The notes: generated by a model from the sequence alone, not told the origin. 64,000 nucleotides of DNA from Pseudoips prasinana (GCA_951640165.1 OX621240.1:34910713-34974712), one strand, 5' to 3'. Shown: positions 30,186-40,676, numbered from the stretch's first letter. Program-made: numbers and translations.

Positions 30186-30640
30186 TCTTTTTATGAATAG
30201 CAAGACAAATGAGCTAGCGGGTAATCTGATAGTAAGTGATCAACGCCGCCCATGGACGCTCGTAGAATCCGAGAGAATAGACTAGCTTCTTAAGAGTTAA
30301 TCTCAAAAATGGGAAATCATAAATTTAATCGTCCGGCGGGTCTCGAAACTGCACCATCTACTATGTATAGGTATTATCTATCGGTTTTGTTCAAAACCGA
30401 TAGTTAATACCTACATCCTCCGGAAGGGTGTTAGCAAGGGAATCCTAATTTTGATCTGCCAGCGTGTATCGTTCGTAGCTTAACGCAGAGCGCCTACCCC
30501 GGATTGGTAGTTTCGAGACCCGCCGGACGATGAAATTTATGATTTCCCATTTTTGAGATTATATATAATTCTTAAGAGTTGCCTTGATTCCGGATCGGAT
30601 ATTCTTCCGCCGTTATTTTTTTCCCGCGAAGAGGAATCAT
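30186..30640 (-). mobile_element. LINE family K 3' UTR, interrupted
   Basis: GTAAGTGATCAACGCCGCCC and ATGGACGCTCGTAGAATCC (minus-orientation K block) continue after the 30299-30568 insertion with AGAGTTGCCTTGATTCCGG. The uninterrupted copy at 61290 reads CTTGAAGGTTGCCATG.., so the two halves were once joined. Confidence 0.6.
30299..30568. mobile_element. TIR element with 12-bp direct repeat
   Basis: Terminal inverted repeats of about 51 bp: AATCTCAAAAATGGGAAATC through GTCCGGCGGGTCTCGAAACT, mirrored at 30510-30560. TTCTTAAGAGTT occurs at 30287-30298 and 30569-30580, on both sides. It interrupts a LINE K 3' UTR, so the direct repeat is likely a target-site duplication. An inner hairpin (ATCGGTTTTG/CAAAACCGAT) sits at 30373-30405. 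A long TSD suggests a Mutator-like element, but no transposase is present to confirm. Confidence 0.68.
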
Positions 30641-30647
30641 GAATTAA

Positions 30648-31613
30648 CACTTAGGGACTCGCGTCCTAATTTGTCGCACAAGTACTCGCTATCGGGTCCG
30701 CTGGACCCAGTATAATGTCATAAGATTTTTCCAGAACTGCATGATAAACGTAAATGTTTACTTTCTTATACGGATTCTATATGTATAATAAAAGATATTA
30801 TTAAATCAAATATTAATATATATTTTTTTTACTTAAACAAAGGCTATTACAAAAATATTGTTAATTTCTCCATAGTTTTGTGACAAGATTTAGGGTAATC
30901 ATTGTAATTTCTATATTTACTTATTTTAAACAAAGTTTTCTGTATTTACTTACACAACTATAATATACTTATTTATACGGAATAGCAAAGAGAGATCAAT
31001 CATCACAGAAGTAAAGAAAAAAATAATGTCTTCTTTGGTGTAAAATCACACTTGTCAACATTCTTCAGACACTTTGTACATAAAATTTAGTTATAACAAT
31101 TTGAACATATATGCTTCATGTGTTCTCCACAAATTGGTACATTGCACTTTGGGCAAAAAACTTGCTGATGACCTTGGGAAGTTGAATACTTCGCCTTCTT
31201 GTTCGGAATCCGATTCATGTTCACTTACATCTAAGCAGTCTTCAGTTTCAGAGCAGTCTTCGTTTTCTATTTCTTTATTTAGATATTCATCTATCTCTTC
31301 AGGCCTTAAAACCCTATTGGTTGCCATTTTCTACTAAAGAAATAAAGAAAATAAGTAAATAAATAGTAATAACAAAATGCAAAAGTCACTTACGTATTTA
31401 GTCGCTACCGGGTCCGGCGGACCCACACACACCTTTTTCATCCGTAGCACTCACTTGCAGCACGCTAACTGACTGCCGACGTCGTCAGTTGCTGTGCTAC
31501 ACTATCTTTAAAAGGTACTAAGAGCGGCAACGTCGCATTCGTCGTATTTTAATATTTATGAAGCAAAATATGAAGGACTGGGTCCGTTGGACTCATTAGC
31601 GACTCCTTAAGTG
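30648..31613 (-). mobile_element. piggyBac-type deletion derivative at TTAA sites
   Basis: A 966-bp element flanked by TTAA at 30644-30647 and 31614-31617. The inverted ends are CACTTAGGGACTCGC and (minus strand) CACTTAAGGAGTCGC. Subterminal GGGTCCGCTGGACCC-type palindromes occur near both ends (30695 and 31405/31583), as in many piggyBac-like elements. The interior keeps only the first and last parts of a transposase gene. Confidence 0.85.
31087..31327 (-). pseudogene. piggyBac-like transposase, N- and C-termini fused by deletion
   Basis: From the ATG at 31327 the frame gives an acidic N-terminus (RPEEIDEYLNKEIENED, then DVSEHESDSEQE). After about 55 codons a deletion junction near 31165-31180 shifts the frame. 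In the other frame the sequence reads FCPKCNVPICGEHMKHICSN followed by CYN and a stop at 31087-31089. That is the C-terminal cysteine-rich finger of piggyBac transposases (CxxC...CxxH...CxxC). The whole catalytic DDD domain is missing. It encodes nothing functional but identifies the family. Confidence 0.8.
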
Positions 31614-31617
31614 TTAA

Positions 31618-32860
31618 ATCCTCCGCGGCAAAATGTTTTTTGGGACGTGCACGGTGGTTGACGGTCACTATGTGGTATGGATGAAATTTCCACTTCTGGT
31701 GAAAGGATTTGTGGCGGAACGTGGTGGCAGGTATAAGTCCGAACAATTACAGAACACTGCCGAGACATGTCTCACCGATTGGTATCATTTCATTGTGAAT
31801 GCGCAGATCTTCAATCACTCGAGGATTTAGAAATGAAACTCCTGAATATGCCTGTTTCTAGTTTACTGGTAATAATTAAGAAATAACACGATACAATAGA
31901 AAATAATGTTGACAGTTCTGGAGTCCATAGCACACTAAATTATCTGCCTGTCACCGTCTGCCGCGACTCATCTTGTTGCCATGGGATATTATCAGGCGCA
32001 ACACATTGTGTGTCACTATTGATCCTGGCTTACAAGAATCCCTCATACCCACCGGGGGTATGAGGGAGATAATAGTCCCGTTTATCGTATGAGCAGTATT
32101 AACAAATTTAGTATCGGAGTTTTTGAAGTACCTAGTCCTCTGAAACGGCTAACGACTACAACCGGGACAGACATCTTAACGTAACCACCGAAGGTCAGAG
32201 ACCAGAGAGAATATAAACCACTTTGGCGGTGACTCATCTACAACATGTAACGTAATTAACGCACACCCTCAAATACCCCAATTAGCGCCGCGTGTCTAGA
32301 TTAGCTGTTTTGTTCTAATTATGTTTTCTCTTTGTTGTGTTTTAGTTTTAACATAGATTTAAGATTTTAAAATATTTAAGTATAATATAGTATAATAAAA
32401 ATTGTGATATATACCTTTAATATTATATAAACGAGCGCGTCTCGCCAACAAGCTTTGTCGCTTGGCGAGGAACAATTTATTTATTTATTTATTTAACATT
32501 ATTAGGAAGACCAACAGCTTACAATAACTTAATAGATTAGGTATACACAACAGTTAGCCATTTATAGGTCTCCACGAATATGAATTCGGATATAAGTTAG
32601 ATGTGTGTCGTATAAGGATCAAACAAATGATTATTGAGCACAAAATTTCAAGAAAAAGTCTTGACTGTAAAAAAGTAATTTTATTTTATGAATAAACGAT
32701 TTAAAAAAAAAAGGATATTATGTTGTAATCATAATACATACCTACACTGAATTTTTAATCTAACTTGTATATTTTACTAAATTAGTTTCTTGGAAAAAAG
32801 TTATTTTTTCTTTATTTTGTATTGAATGATGGAATTTGAATGAATACAAATAACGCTACG
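31618..32860. other. Long stretch without a recognised gene
   Basis: 31630-31860 is open on both strands (65-codon frames) but shows no motif; it may be the 3' part of an unidentified LINE (RHKSFHQKWKFHPYHIV on the minus strand). A short hairpin CCCTCATACCCACCGGGGG-TATGAGGG lies at 32041-32066. 32405-32480 has ACGAGCGCGTCTCGCCAACA followed by a TTTA repeat, like a retroposon tail. The rest is A/T-rich. Confidence 0.4.
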
Positions 32861-32864
32861 AATA

Positions 32865-32980
32865 AATTTGTCAAATTTCTTTTATAGATTTTCAACTTTA
32901 TCACATAAGCATAGGGTTCACTTTAGAATTGGGGAAATGTGACAGATTGGGGTAGCTTGGTGTGCTGGCGTCTGTTCACT
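32865..32980. mobile_element. MITE family N, left end missing
   Basis: Matches the right three quarters of the complete element at 46334-46475 (TCACATAAGCATAGGGTTCA, GGGGTAGCTTGGTGTGCTGG, CGTCTGT). The left terminal repeat is not present. Confidence 0.65.
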
Positions 32981-33039
32981 CAAGTGGTTGTCTGGAAAAG
33001 ATCCCTGCAAAGCCTTAAGATCGTCGATTGCAACTGTAT

Positions 33040-33085
33040 TATTATCCGTCATGTCAGCCGAATGACGTCCACTGCTTTATTTGTT
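33040..33085 (-). mobile_element. RTE 3' tip
   Basis: GTCATGTCAGCCGAATGACG then TCCACTGCT, the minus-orientation RTE terminus, broken off after about 40 bp. Confidence 0.65.
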
Positions 33086-33326
33086 CTCTGTCTGGGCGTA
33101 ATTTATCTATAATATTCTTATGTATTTGGAAATCAAAATACAAAATCAATATGTAGTGTTAATTCCGCTAATTGTCAGTTTAATCATGCCGAGATGCAAT
33201 TTGCACCGCCAAACCACCAAAATGTGCACATGCAAGAAGGACAATATAAAAAAGCAAATTACATGCGCCAGTACGATACCCAACACGTGTTTCAGTCATC
33301 CACGGACAATTCTCAAGGGCTGCTAA

Positions 33327-33369
33327 CTCGTCGAGTGCTCGAAGGAGACTCCTTCGAGCACTCGACGAG
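33327..33369. repeat. Perfect 20-bp-arm palindrome
   Basis: CTCGTCGAGTGCTCGAAGGA, spacer GAC, then the exact reverse complement. It is G+C-rich within A/T-rich surroundings. Confidence 0.85.
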
Positions 33370-33865
33370 CTAGATTGTTATGGATTTCCGCAATGTGACG
33401 CCTGATTCCATTACGTATTTAGAAATCTAAAAGTATGTTTATTACTTGTTTGGTTGTCATCGTAAAGGCTTTGCCAAGTTTGGGTTTAGATGGCAGTGTG
33501 TTAATTGAGCCAAGATATAAAAAAGAAATTACTTTAGTTAGTGTAAAATATGTAGAATAGAGGACATTGTGTGTCTGTAGTTCCGAACGAAAACTGTTAT
33601 GCAATTCGTCGGCGCTTATATGCAGATTTGTTCTTTGTTTTGTTGTTCGTGGAATCTCTGCGGACTGGTTGGTTATTTTATTTTGTCTTTATTTTATTAT
33701 GCAATGTTTAGTTCTAATTGTGCAGTATTTAGGATCTCACTCTACTACCAATGATAATGAATAACTTGTAAAGAGTACATATTAGGATGAAGTTATTATG
33801 GAAAGACACTATTTATTGTTCCAAAAAATATGTATTTATTGTACACCATATTAATAATAAAAATA
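33370..33865. other. No feature recognised
   Basis: A/T-rich sequence with short chance frames only. Confidence 0.5.
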
Positions 33866-34125
33866 TCCTGGGACATTATTTACACACGGCCATCTGATCC
33901 CAAACTAAGCAGGGCTTGTACTATGGAAACCAGATAACTGATATACTACATAATATAATACTTTTCTTTTGTAAATACATACTTATATACATAATCACAC
34001 TCAGACTCAGGACAAACAGACATGTTCATGCACACAAATATCTGTGCTTGGTGAGAATCGAACCCACGAACTCCGGCGTGAAAAGCAAGTACCTAACCAA
34101 CCATGCCAACTGGCCCGTCAAACAT
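33866..34125 (-). mobile_element. SINE S2, full length
   Basis: On the minus strand: GACGGGCCAGTTGGCATGGT (head with A box), GTGGGTTCGATTCTC (B box), body GAACATGTCTGTTTGTCC, and 3' end CATAGTACAAGCCCTGCTTA...GTCCCAGGAT. Confidence 0.82.
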
Positions 34126-34419
34126 GACTTAGACGATACGGATGGCACAGTCGCTGTGCCAGACTGGCAGGAGTCGGCAATTGGGGAGGGCAAAGAGACA
34201 GTAAGCCCGCGTACACAGAAGAAATTTTCTACCTCATTCTGCACGTTGTTGCTTGGAACTTCCTATTTTCGTAAAGGATACTGAGAATAATTACTTATCT
34301 CCATATCTACGTAGGTTTATGCAGCTCTTACGAATAAAAGTCTAGTAAGTATTTTATTTGGTTATTTCCACGCTGAATGGTAACTCTGGAAGCTGGAAAC
34401 ATTACCCACTAGCACAGTT

Positions 34420-34660
34420 TTTCCGCCGTTTCTTTTTGCGCCGTGTCCCTGATGGTCGGGACACGGCGCAAAAAGGGGGCACCGAAGCAATATACCCGCG
34501 TTCCCGGGGCTCCCCCATCAGGCGCCAAGAGAAGTGCATGGCAGGTTAGGTTTAGTCGGTGCGAGTCCGACTCACCCACAGACACTTTTTGCGGGCGGGA
34601 TGCGTAAGTATTCCTCCTGCCATATAAAAAAAAAGACGATCCGGATGACGATATCATCTG
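34420..34660 (-). mobile_element. LINE family R 3' region
   Basis: On the plus strand: CGGGGCTCCCCCATCAGGCG, GTGCATGGCAGGTTAGG, CAGACACTTTTTGCGGGCGG. The same block is at 53290-53430. The left end carries a perfect 18-bp hairpin (CTTTTTGCGCCGTGTCCC, 34432-34449 with 34458-34475). Non-coding; orientation is inferred from the T/A tails. Confidence 0.5.
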
Positions 34661-34677
34661 GCATGTTGATCGAATGG

Positions 34678-34790
34678 TGAAACTAGCATGACGAGGCCCG
34701 TCATGATGGTGAGTAAAATTAATTATGCCAACAGACCCCTCATAGCATGACGGGCCTGTTGCCGTGGTTTCACGTGCTAGTTTTGTTTTA
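34678..34790. mobile_element. Short inverted-repeat element
   Basis: AAACTAGCATGACGAGGCCC and CATGACGGGCCTGTTGCC...CACGTGCTAGTTT form imperfect arms with an A/T-rich centre. Confidence 0.45.
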
Positions 34791-35095
34791 TTAGTTCAGT
34801 TTCATGGGTGCTCCTTAAGTTACGTTCACTATTTGTGTTACACCTTTGAAAATTTTGATTGTCAGCAGTCAGTAAGATTAACTTAAACATATATTCTAAC
34901 ACATAAAACTCATTAAACAACGTTGGATATTTTTAGCCCTGTAATAAGAAACGCAGTTTCTAATTAAAAGCCGAGCCCAGAACGTTATAAAGTCTCGAAA
35001 TAACATTTATTTGCGAAAGGATATGATAATATGTGTGAAGAAGTGTTAGGCGTTCGTATTTATTAATTAAATTAATAATTTGCATGTTTGTGTAA
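34791..35095. other. No feature recognised
   Basis: A/T-rich sequence without ORF or repeat ends. Confidence 0.5.
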
Positions 35096-35368
35096 CATCA
35101 TGTCAGCCAAAGTACGTCCACAGCTAGACAAGAGCCTCTCCAAAGAAAGCGTGGCGATTATGGCATATCCCCCATATGCCATAATCGCCACGCTTGGCAG
35201 ACGCGTTGGCGATCGCAGTTTGATGGTCATAGTTCACAGAAAAACGCTGCTGCAGTTCTCATCCTATGCTGCCCATAGGGTAGATATTCCCTCAGTCGAT
35301 TTCTACGCCCCCCACGGGCTGAGATGGGGTGATGATATTTTATGACGTCACCACACAACAAATATGAA
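35096..35368 (-). mobile_element. RTE deletion derivative, complete at both ends
   Basis: The left edge is the RTE 3' tip (CATCATGTCAGCC, CGTCCACAGCTAGACAAG). The right part is the RTE 5' region (CATAATCGCCACGCTTGGCA, GTTGGCGATCGCAG, CGTCACCACACAAC). A local inverted duplication of GGCGATTATGGCATAT occurs at 35153-35185. Confidence 0.75.
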
Positions 35369-35479
35369 CGAATATTGGCAAATAAAGATATGACTTATGA
35401 AGAAAAAGATTGGATATTTTAAAAAATCATTGTAGGGATATTGTAAAACATTTTTGTGTGTCTATTAATACTCACAACA

Positions 35480-35580
35480 ACAACTTATGGGTCAGATAAA
35501 TAATTGTCCTGTGTGGGAATCGAACCCAGAAACCGAAGTCGCGAGGCGCCTGTCTTAAACGCTGCGCCACTGTGCAATCA
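35480..35580 (-). mobile_element. SINE S3 head
   Basis: On the minus strand: TGCACAGTGGCGCAGCGTTT (A box region), TCTGGGTTCGATTCCC (B box), GACAATTATTTATCTGACCC. Only the 5' part remains. Confidence 0.65.
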
Positions 35581-35689
35581 TAGACTATTGCATCTGCTTT
35601 ATACGTCTGCCTAATCGGTTCCAAAATAAAATATAATATAAACAGGTTCACTTCTAATTATAAATATCTTCGGACTAACACTCTGACAT

Positions 35690-35908
35690 CTGATCCTAAA
35701 CTAGGCAGAGCCTGTACTATGGCAACCAGACAACTGATAAACATACTTATGTATTTCTAAATATATACTTAATATGGATAAATTACACCCAGACACAGAA
35801 CAAATAATCGTGATAACACACATAGATTTTATGGGTGGGAATGGCATCCACGACTTCTTGCTTTACAGTCAGGATCGCTAACCACTAACCCAACTGGTCA
35901 GTCTTATA
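35690..35908 (-). mobile_element. SINE S2, diverged
   Basis: The S2 tail (ACTAGGCAGAGCCTGTACTA on the plus strand) and a degraded head ending CCCAACTGGTCAGTC. The B box is mutated (GTGGATGCCATTCCC). Confidence 0.6.
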
Positions 35909-36039
35909 CTTTATTATAAAAGCGGATTAAATCTTGCAGTAAGACATTAATACCATTTTAAGCACTAAGACTGCACTGTTCTGCCGTCTCTTTCACGGGA
36001 AATGCTCTAAGGAACTATTTGAGCTGGTGCCATCATCTC

Positions 36040-36330
36040 CTTTTTATCATCGCACCACGCGAGCTCGCAGTAGGGTTCATCCGTGCCACCTAGAAGTGAT
36101 CTCGTCAAGCACGGTTCATACAGGCTCGTGCAGGCTCTGGAATGAATTACCTGCTGACGTGTTTTACTCAGCGCTACGACATTGCCTTCTTTAAACGAGG
36201 TTTAAAAAGAGTATTAATCTCACGGCAGGCAGCGGTTTTCTGTGCCCTCTGGCACTGCGAATGTCCATGAGCAGCAGTTACCACTTACCATCAGGTGTGC
36301 CGCTGGCTAGACTGCCACCACAAGATATAA
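36040..36330 (+). pseudogene. LINE family K: RT C-terminus and 3' UTR
   Basis: In shifting frames: FIIAPRELAVGF..., TGSCRLWNELPADVF and LLKRGLKRVL. This is the CxLWNxLPxxVF...FKxxLKR pattern seen at the C-terminus of many insect non-LTR RT proteins. It is followed by the K 3' UTR block (CACTGCGAATGTCCATGAGC, CAGTTACCACTTACCATCAG) and an A tail at 36331. Several stops and shifts make it non-functional, but it identifies K as a LINE. Confidence 0.65.
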
Positions 36331-36339
36331 AAAAAAACT

Positions 36340-36785
36340 AAGAAAGAAATGACCTCAATCGATCGCCGTCGTAGTGTCAAATACTTACATTTAACTTGAA
36401 GGTCATACGAAAAGAAAATATTAACAGAATACTTTTACAGCTCAATTGCCTTCAACCAACTCTAACTGGTAACAAGATAATCTCATTAACGACTTAATAG
36501 CAAACATTATTTATTACACCACAAATTGGCTCGTCGCGTCTCAAAATATCATTATTCGTAAGCCTTACTACAGAATATATCTCTCTGTGGAGGGAAGCCG
36601 TAGGGCGCATTCCACACACGAACCCTTCTCAATGTAGTATTATGTATACACTGGTAGTAGTGCATCGTTGGTAGCGTGTTCAAACGCAATTATTAGGACC
36701 TGGAATCAAACCCCGTTGTCGCCCAAAAAGTGATATTGGAATTATTATTTGAGTGTGTTTTAGAATATACTACTGAAGTAAAACT
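36340..36785. other. No gene seen
   Basis: Unassigned sequence. 36700-36720 has a tRNA-like GGACCTGGAATCAAACCCC stretch that could be an old SINE head. Confidence 0.4.
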
Positions 36786-36789
36786 TACA

Positions 36790-36920
36790 GATTACTGAGT
36801 AACATTAGACAACTTAGATATACGATACGTAACTGGCAATGCGCGAAAGAGAGAAAGAAAAATAGATATAAGTTGGTTAAGGTAGAAAGAGAGAGAGAGA
36901 GAGTTACGTTTCGTATATTA
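36790..36920. repeat. Repeat T, inverted partial copy
   Basis: GATATACGATACGTAACTGG, CGCGAAAGAGAGAAAGAAA, then GAGAGAGTTACGTTTCGTAT: both halves of repeat T in one palindrome-like unit. Confidence 0.55.
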
Positions 36921-37110
36921 TAAGATAAGATAAGATAAATACACTTTATTGTACATCATTATACATAAAAGTTACAGGATCTCAAATAATTATAAAAAAG
37001 GTACAATTGCGGTCTTATCGCTTAAAGCCATCTCTTCCAGAGAACCTTAAGTTGGACTATATTGTATGGAATTAGGAATAGGGGTAGTGTGTATGGTGTA
37101 AAAATATAGA
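36921..37110 (-). mobile_element. LINE 3' end with GATAA repeat tail
   Basis: On the minus strand the 3' UTR ends ...AATAAAGTGTATTTATCTTATC and then TTATC repeats, a CR1-superfamily type terminus. GCGGTCTTATCGCTTAAAGC on the plus strand is a conserved UTR landmark. Confidence 0.55.
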
Positions 37111-37164
37111 ATGTACTATTACTATTATTATAAGGACAAGAGAGTGGTTTAAGGAATACTCGTT

Positions 37165-38365
37165 ATTTTTTATAAACAACTTTGAGGCCAGTTAAGTCTA
37201 TTTGAAGAATAAATTAATGTAGTACTTCAGTTCTCTATAGAATCACTGTTAAAGTTCCTAATCATAAAGTTACTTATTCCCATTAGGTCACCATGGCCCT
37301 GCCCTTAGATGGCAGTCGTATCAATAAAATGTTTTCATTACTGTGGTGGTCAAAAGGTTAATCGGACGAGTGGTCTGCATCTTTGTGTTATTGAAGTAAA
37401 AGTTCTTTATGAAGTGAAAATTGTGATCGGGCGAGGCGAACGGGAGTTGAGAGGGAGATCAGTGAAGTTGGAAAGAGGGAGTTACGTTCCGTACATTACT
37501 GTACAAGAGAGAGATGAGAGCAATTTCTTTCACTATTTCTGTCATAGCCAGGTACATCTCGTATATGTATCTAAATTTTTCTTTAGTCGTGTGGTCTAAA
37601 TAATCGTCGTTTTTTTTTTGTGTAGAGCAACACTTGCTCAAAATTTTCCTAAAAATCGACCCTGATGCCCTCTAGCGCGGGTAAATAAGTTTGTATTTTG
37701 ATTTGCTTGACGGCTTGAACCCTGTTCCACTCTAATATCTGGTGAAGCAATGGAAGTCCAAGCAACAGTAAAAGCAATGTTATAAAAAAATGTAAGATTT
37801 CTTCTACTTTTAAATCAAGTAACAATTAAATGATTATGAAAGATTTTTACGTCACGTTACGAACAGTTACGTTTCGTATATCTAAGTTTTACTTCAGTCG
37901 TGTGGTCTAAAGCACACTTGTATTTTCATTTATTTATTTATTCACAGTCGGTATTTTTTCTGTTGCTGTAACGTAGTTTTTACGCGTTACGTGGAGTGTG
38001 ACCAGGCGAGGCGAACGGAAGTTGAGGGAGATATAAGTTAGTAAAGATAAAAAGAGAGTTGCGTTTCGTATATTTCTGTAGGAGCAAGAAAGATTGTTAA
38101 GAGTACACATTATCTTTCTCTCTTTCTCGTAGCCAGATATAAGTGGAGCTAAAGAAGTTACTAGTGTTCTAAAGCACAATCGTTATTTTATAAACAACTT
38201 TGAGGCCTGTTTGGTTAATTTATATAATAAATTAATGTAGTGCTTTAATTCATGTAGTGCAATCTTAGTTGTACTTCAGTCGTGTGGTCTAAAGCGCACA
38301 CGTTTTTTTAATTTATTTATTTATTCACAGTCGGTATTTCTTCCGTTGGTGTAACATAGTTTTTA
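37165..38365. repeat. Cluster of duplicated repeat T segments
   Basis: TCGTGTGGTCTAAA occurs at about 37587, 37890 and 38280. GGCGAGGCGAACGG occurs at 37432 and 38007. TATTCACAGTCGGTATT occurs at 37940 and 38333 (period 393). AAACAACTTTGAGGCC occurs at 37174 and 38192. Each copy includes purine/pyrimidine tracts (GAGAGAGA, TTTCTCTC). No coding. Confidence 0.7.
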
Positions 38366-39000
38366 TAGAATATCCGATAATCTGGAGAAATATGGAGTAG
38401 AGTAGTATTCCGTGTTCCGCCTCGACATCTGGATATTTTCCTTAATGCACAATTTGGGTCAGACCTTGTCGCATACAGCCGGCTACGAGACATCATGCAG
38501 TGTAACAAGACGCCAACTATAACTCTCTTTTGTAACATTATATCATTTATATATATATTTTTTTTTAATAAATAATTTTCTGCTTAATATAATTATATCT
38601 CTGGTTTTCATTTGTAATTGTTTTCAGAAACAAAACCTCTCTTTTTTTCTTTTTATTTTTAAAAAGATAACTCTAACTACGTAATTATTTTATAAAGATA
38701 TTATTATTTCAAATTATTTATTTAATTAAATTTTTTTAGATATTTATTATATTTATAAAATTGATATAAAAAATTAAATTAAATAAATATGAAAAAAATA
38801 TAATTCCTCCAGCGGCGGGCTTTGACGCCCTAGGCTGCCGATGGTCAGGGCGACAGAGTAACGAACCTCCTCACAATGCGTGCCGTTCCCATTATTGCCG
38901 CCTTTTGTTTCCAACCCTTGACTATCATTAAGTTATTATTAAGCTATAATAAAGTTATCATCCATTAGAGTAGTTACACCTTTTTCCTAAAACTTTAAAG
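38366..39000. other. A/T-rich block with a G+C-rich patch
   Basis: 38540-38800 is almost pure A/T. 38808-38900 is a G+C-rich island (GGCGGGCTTTGACGCCCTAG, GATGGTCAGGGCGACAG), perhaps a retroelement remnant. No gene is recognised. Confidence 0.45.
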
Positions 39001-39009
39001 AAGGAAGAA

Positions 39010-39435
39010 GAAGAACACGTTATAGCAAAACTATCAAATAAAAACAATGAGTACCAATAAGGAAATTAAGTTTTAATCCAATTGATGGCGTATCGCATAC
39101 AAACTTTGTCTTTCAGGCAACTGTATAAAAATATAATTTGATTGAATATAACCATTATTGTAACTGGTAACTCACATTATTAACTTAAGTTCAGCATAAT
39201 AACTAGGAGATCCTCTTTAGACCGTGGTCCACCTTGCATTTAAGTATCGTTTGAAGAAGAACGAGTACACGTTATAGCAATACTATAAAATAAAACTAAT
39301 GTAGGTATACAGACAAGGAAATTAAATTATAATCGCAAAGAGATTTTCTCTTCTAGGCAACCGTATAAAGATATAAATTCGTGAAATATAACGATAATTG
39401 TAATTGGTAACTCACATTATTAACTTAAGTTGAGT
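39010..39435. repeat. Two-copy tandem repeat, period 240 bp
   Basis: GGTAACTCACATTATTAACT lies at 39166 and again at 39406, exactly 240 bp apart. The preceding ACACGTTATAGCAA...ATAAAAATATAA segments also align, with about 20 percent difference by eye. A third partial unit (GAAGTATCGTTTGA) appears at 39898, beyond two insertions. Confidence 0.75.
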
Positions 39436-39730
39436 AAGGCCGACCAGGAGGACCGGGCGACGGAGGGCGCATATCGTCAATCTCCGGCCTCCATGAGGAG
39501 TGGCCTGCGGATGGTGGACTTGGGGTAGTCCACCCTCCGACCAGAGTAGGCCCGAGACGGTGGCGCGCCGTGTTCCGCGCGCGCCTCTTTTGAGGAGGGG
39601 GCCATGGATGTCCTCAACGGAAGCAGGGCTCACTGGCAAGTGGGCCAGCACCTGTCCAGGCTGCGGTGAATGCGCGAGTGAATCCCGTGGCCTAGACTGA
39701 AGGTGGCTGAGGAACACCGTTAAAAAAAAG
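39436..39730 (+). other. G+C-rich insertion ending in poly(A)
   Basis: GGCCGACCAGGAGGACCGGG through GTGGCTGAGGAACACCGTT and then AAAAAAAA. The composition jump and the A tail suggest a truncated R1-type LINE 3' UTR in plus orientation. The open frames on both strands show no RT motif and are treated as compositional. Confidence 0.5.
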
Positions 39731-39732
39731 GG

Positions 39733-39868
39733 CCGACAGGGGCTCTACCGGCTAAGTCACCAGACATCGATTTCTTAAATGGCGTACAAATGAATTAAAA
39801 AAATAATCTTTATTTATTTAAACGCCATTTAAGAAATCGATTTTCGGCGACTTAGCCGGTAGAACTCC
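39733..39868. mobile_element. MITE family M, short form
   Basis: Arms CAGGGGCTCTACCGGCTAAG and CTTAGCCGGTAGAACTCC, with inner ATTTCTTAAATGGCGTACAA mirrored. Same family as 41890-42136 but with the centre deleted. Confidence 0.75.
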
Positions 39869-40304
39869 AGGCTCTAGAGAGTGTTCCGTTTTACATTGAA
39901 GTATCGTTTGATGAGCTTGATCAGTTTGGCAACTTAAATTAAATACGAGTTACCCGTTACAATTATGTTTAACTTAGCTTCTTATGCGTCGTGCGTGCGG
40001 ATTGTATTTGCCCTTATGATGATCTCAAGAAATAACTATTGAAGCGGGTAGCGAATCTCAACTTAAATTTCTGGAGCCTCGCTTGTTTCACGCGATTTTC
40101 GCTTAGCGAGTAACATGCTGATTTAAGTGAAGCTTTATGGCTTCGTCCAATTTTATCCTATTTTTAAATATGATTAAGGTTGAGTTTTAACTGCAAACCA
40201 GCTCAAAAGATTCGGTGTAATTTAAAAAAACAAAATATTGCGGTGAAATTAATAAAATGAGTTATTTATTACATTTTCTATCATCCGTGAGTCACTAATC
40301 CTAA
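39869..40304. other. No gene seen
   Basis: Contains the partial third 240-bp unit at its left edge; otherwise unassigned. Confidence 0.45.
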
Positions 40305-40482
40305 TCCTACTAATATTATAAAGGTGAAAGTTTGTGAGTGTGTATGTTTGTTACTTCTTCACGTCTAAACGGCTGGAGCGATTTTAATAAAATTTGATCT
40401 GGAGTTAGCTGAACCTCTGAATTAATATATAGGCTATAATTTATAAAGATTAACGCGGGTAAAACCGCGGGGCACAGCTATA
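40305..40482 (+). mobile_element. Short Helitron, 3' end slightly damaged
   Basis: Starts A|TCCTACTAATATTATAAAG and ends with hairpin CGCGGGTAAAACCGCG and GGGCACAGCTAT (expected CTAG). Contains TTACTTCTTCACGTCTAAAC. Confidence 0.75.
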
Positions 40483-40499
40483 TATCGCATTTATAATAA

Positions 40500-40676
40500 A
40501 GTAATATTATAAATGCGAAAGTTTGTGAGTAAGGATGGATGTTTGTTACTCTTTCACACAAAAACTACCAGACGAATTTTGATGAAAATTTGTGGTAATA
40601 TAGCTTATATATCAGAATAACACATAGGCTATAATTTATAAAGTTTAGCGCGGGTGAAACTATGGGGCACCGCTAG
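40500..40676 (+). mobile_element. Short Helitron
   Basis: ATATTATAAATGCGAAAGTT, then TTACTCTTTCACACAAAAAC, ending GGGGCACCGCTAG|T. The hairpin is mutated. It is adjacent to, and in the same orientation as, the previous copy. Confidence 0.72.

Noticed and set aside
31549..31830. 65-codon frames on both strands beside the piggyBac element
   Set aside because: They cross the TTAA border of the piggyBac derivative and carry no transposase motif. I keep only a note that the outside part may be an unidentified LINE end.
39412..39717. Overlapping G+C-rich frames on both strands
   Set aside because: Open because of base composition. No RT, zinc or other motif, and the segment ends in poly(A) like a retroposon UTR.
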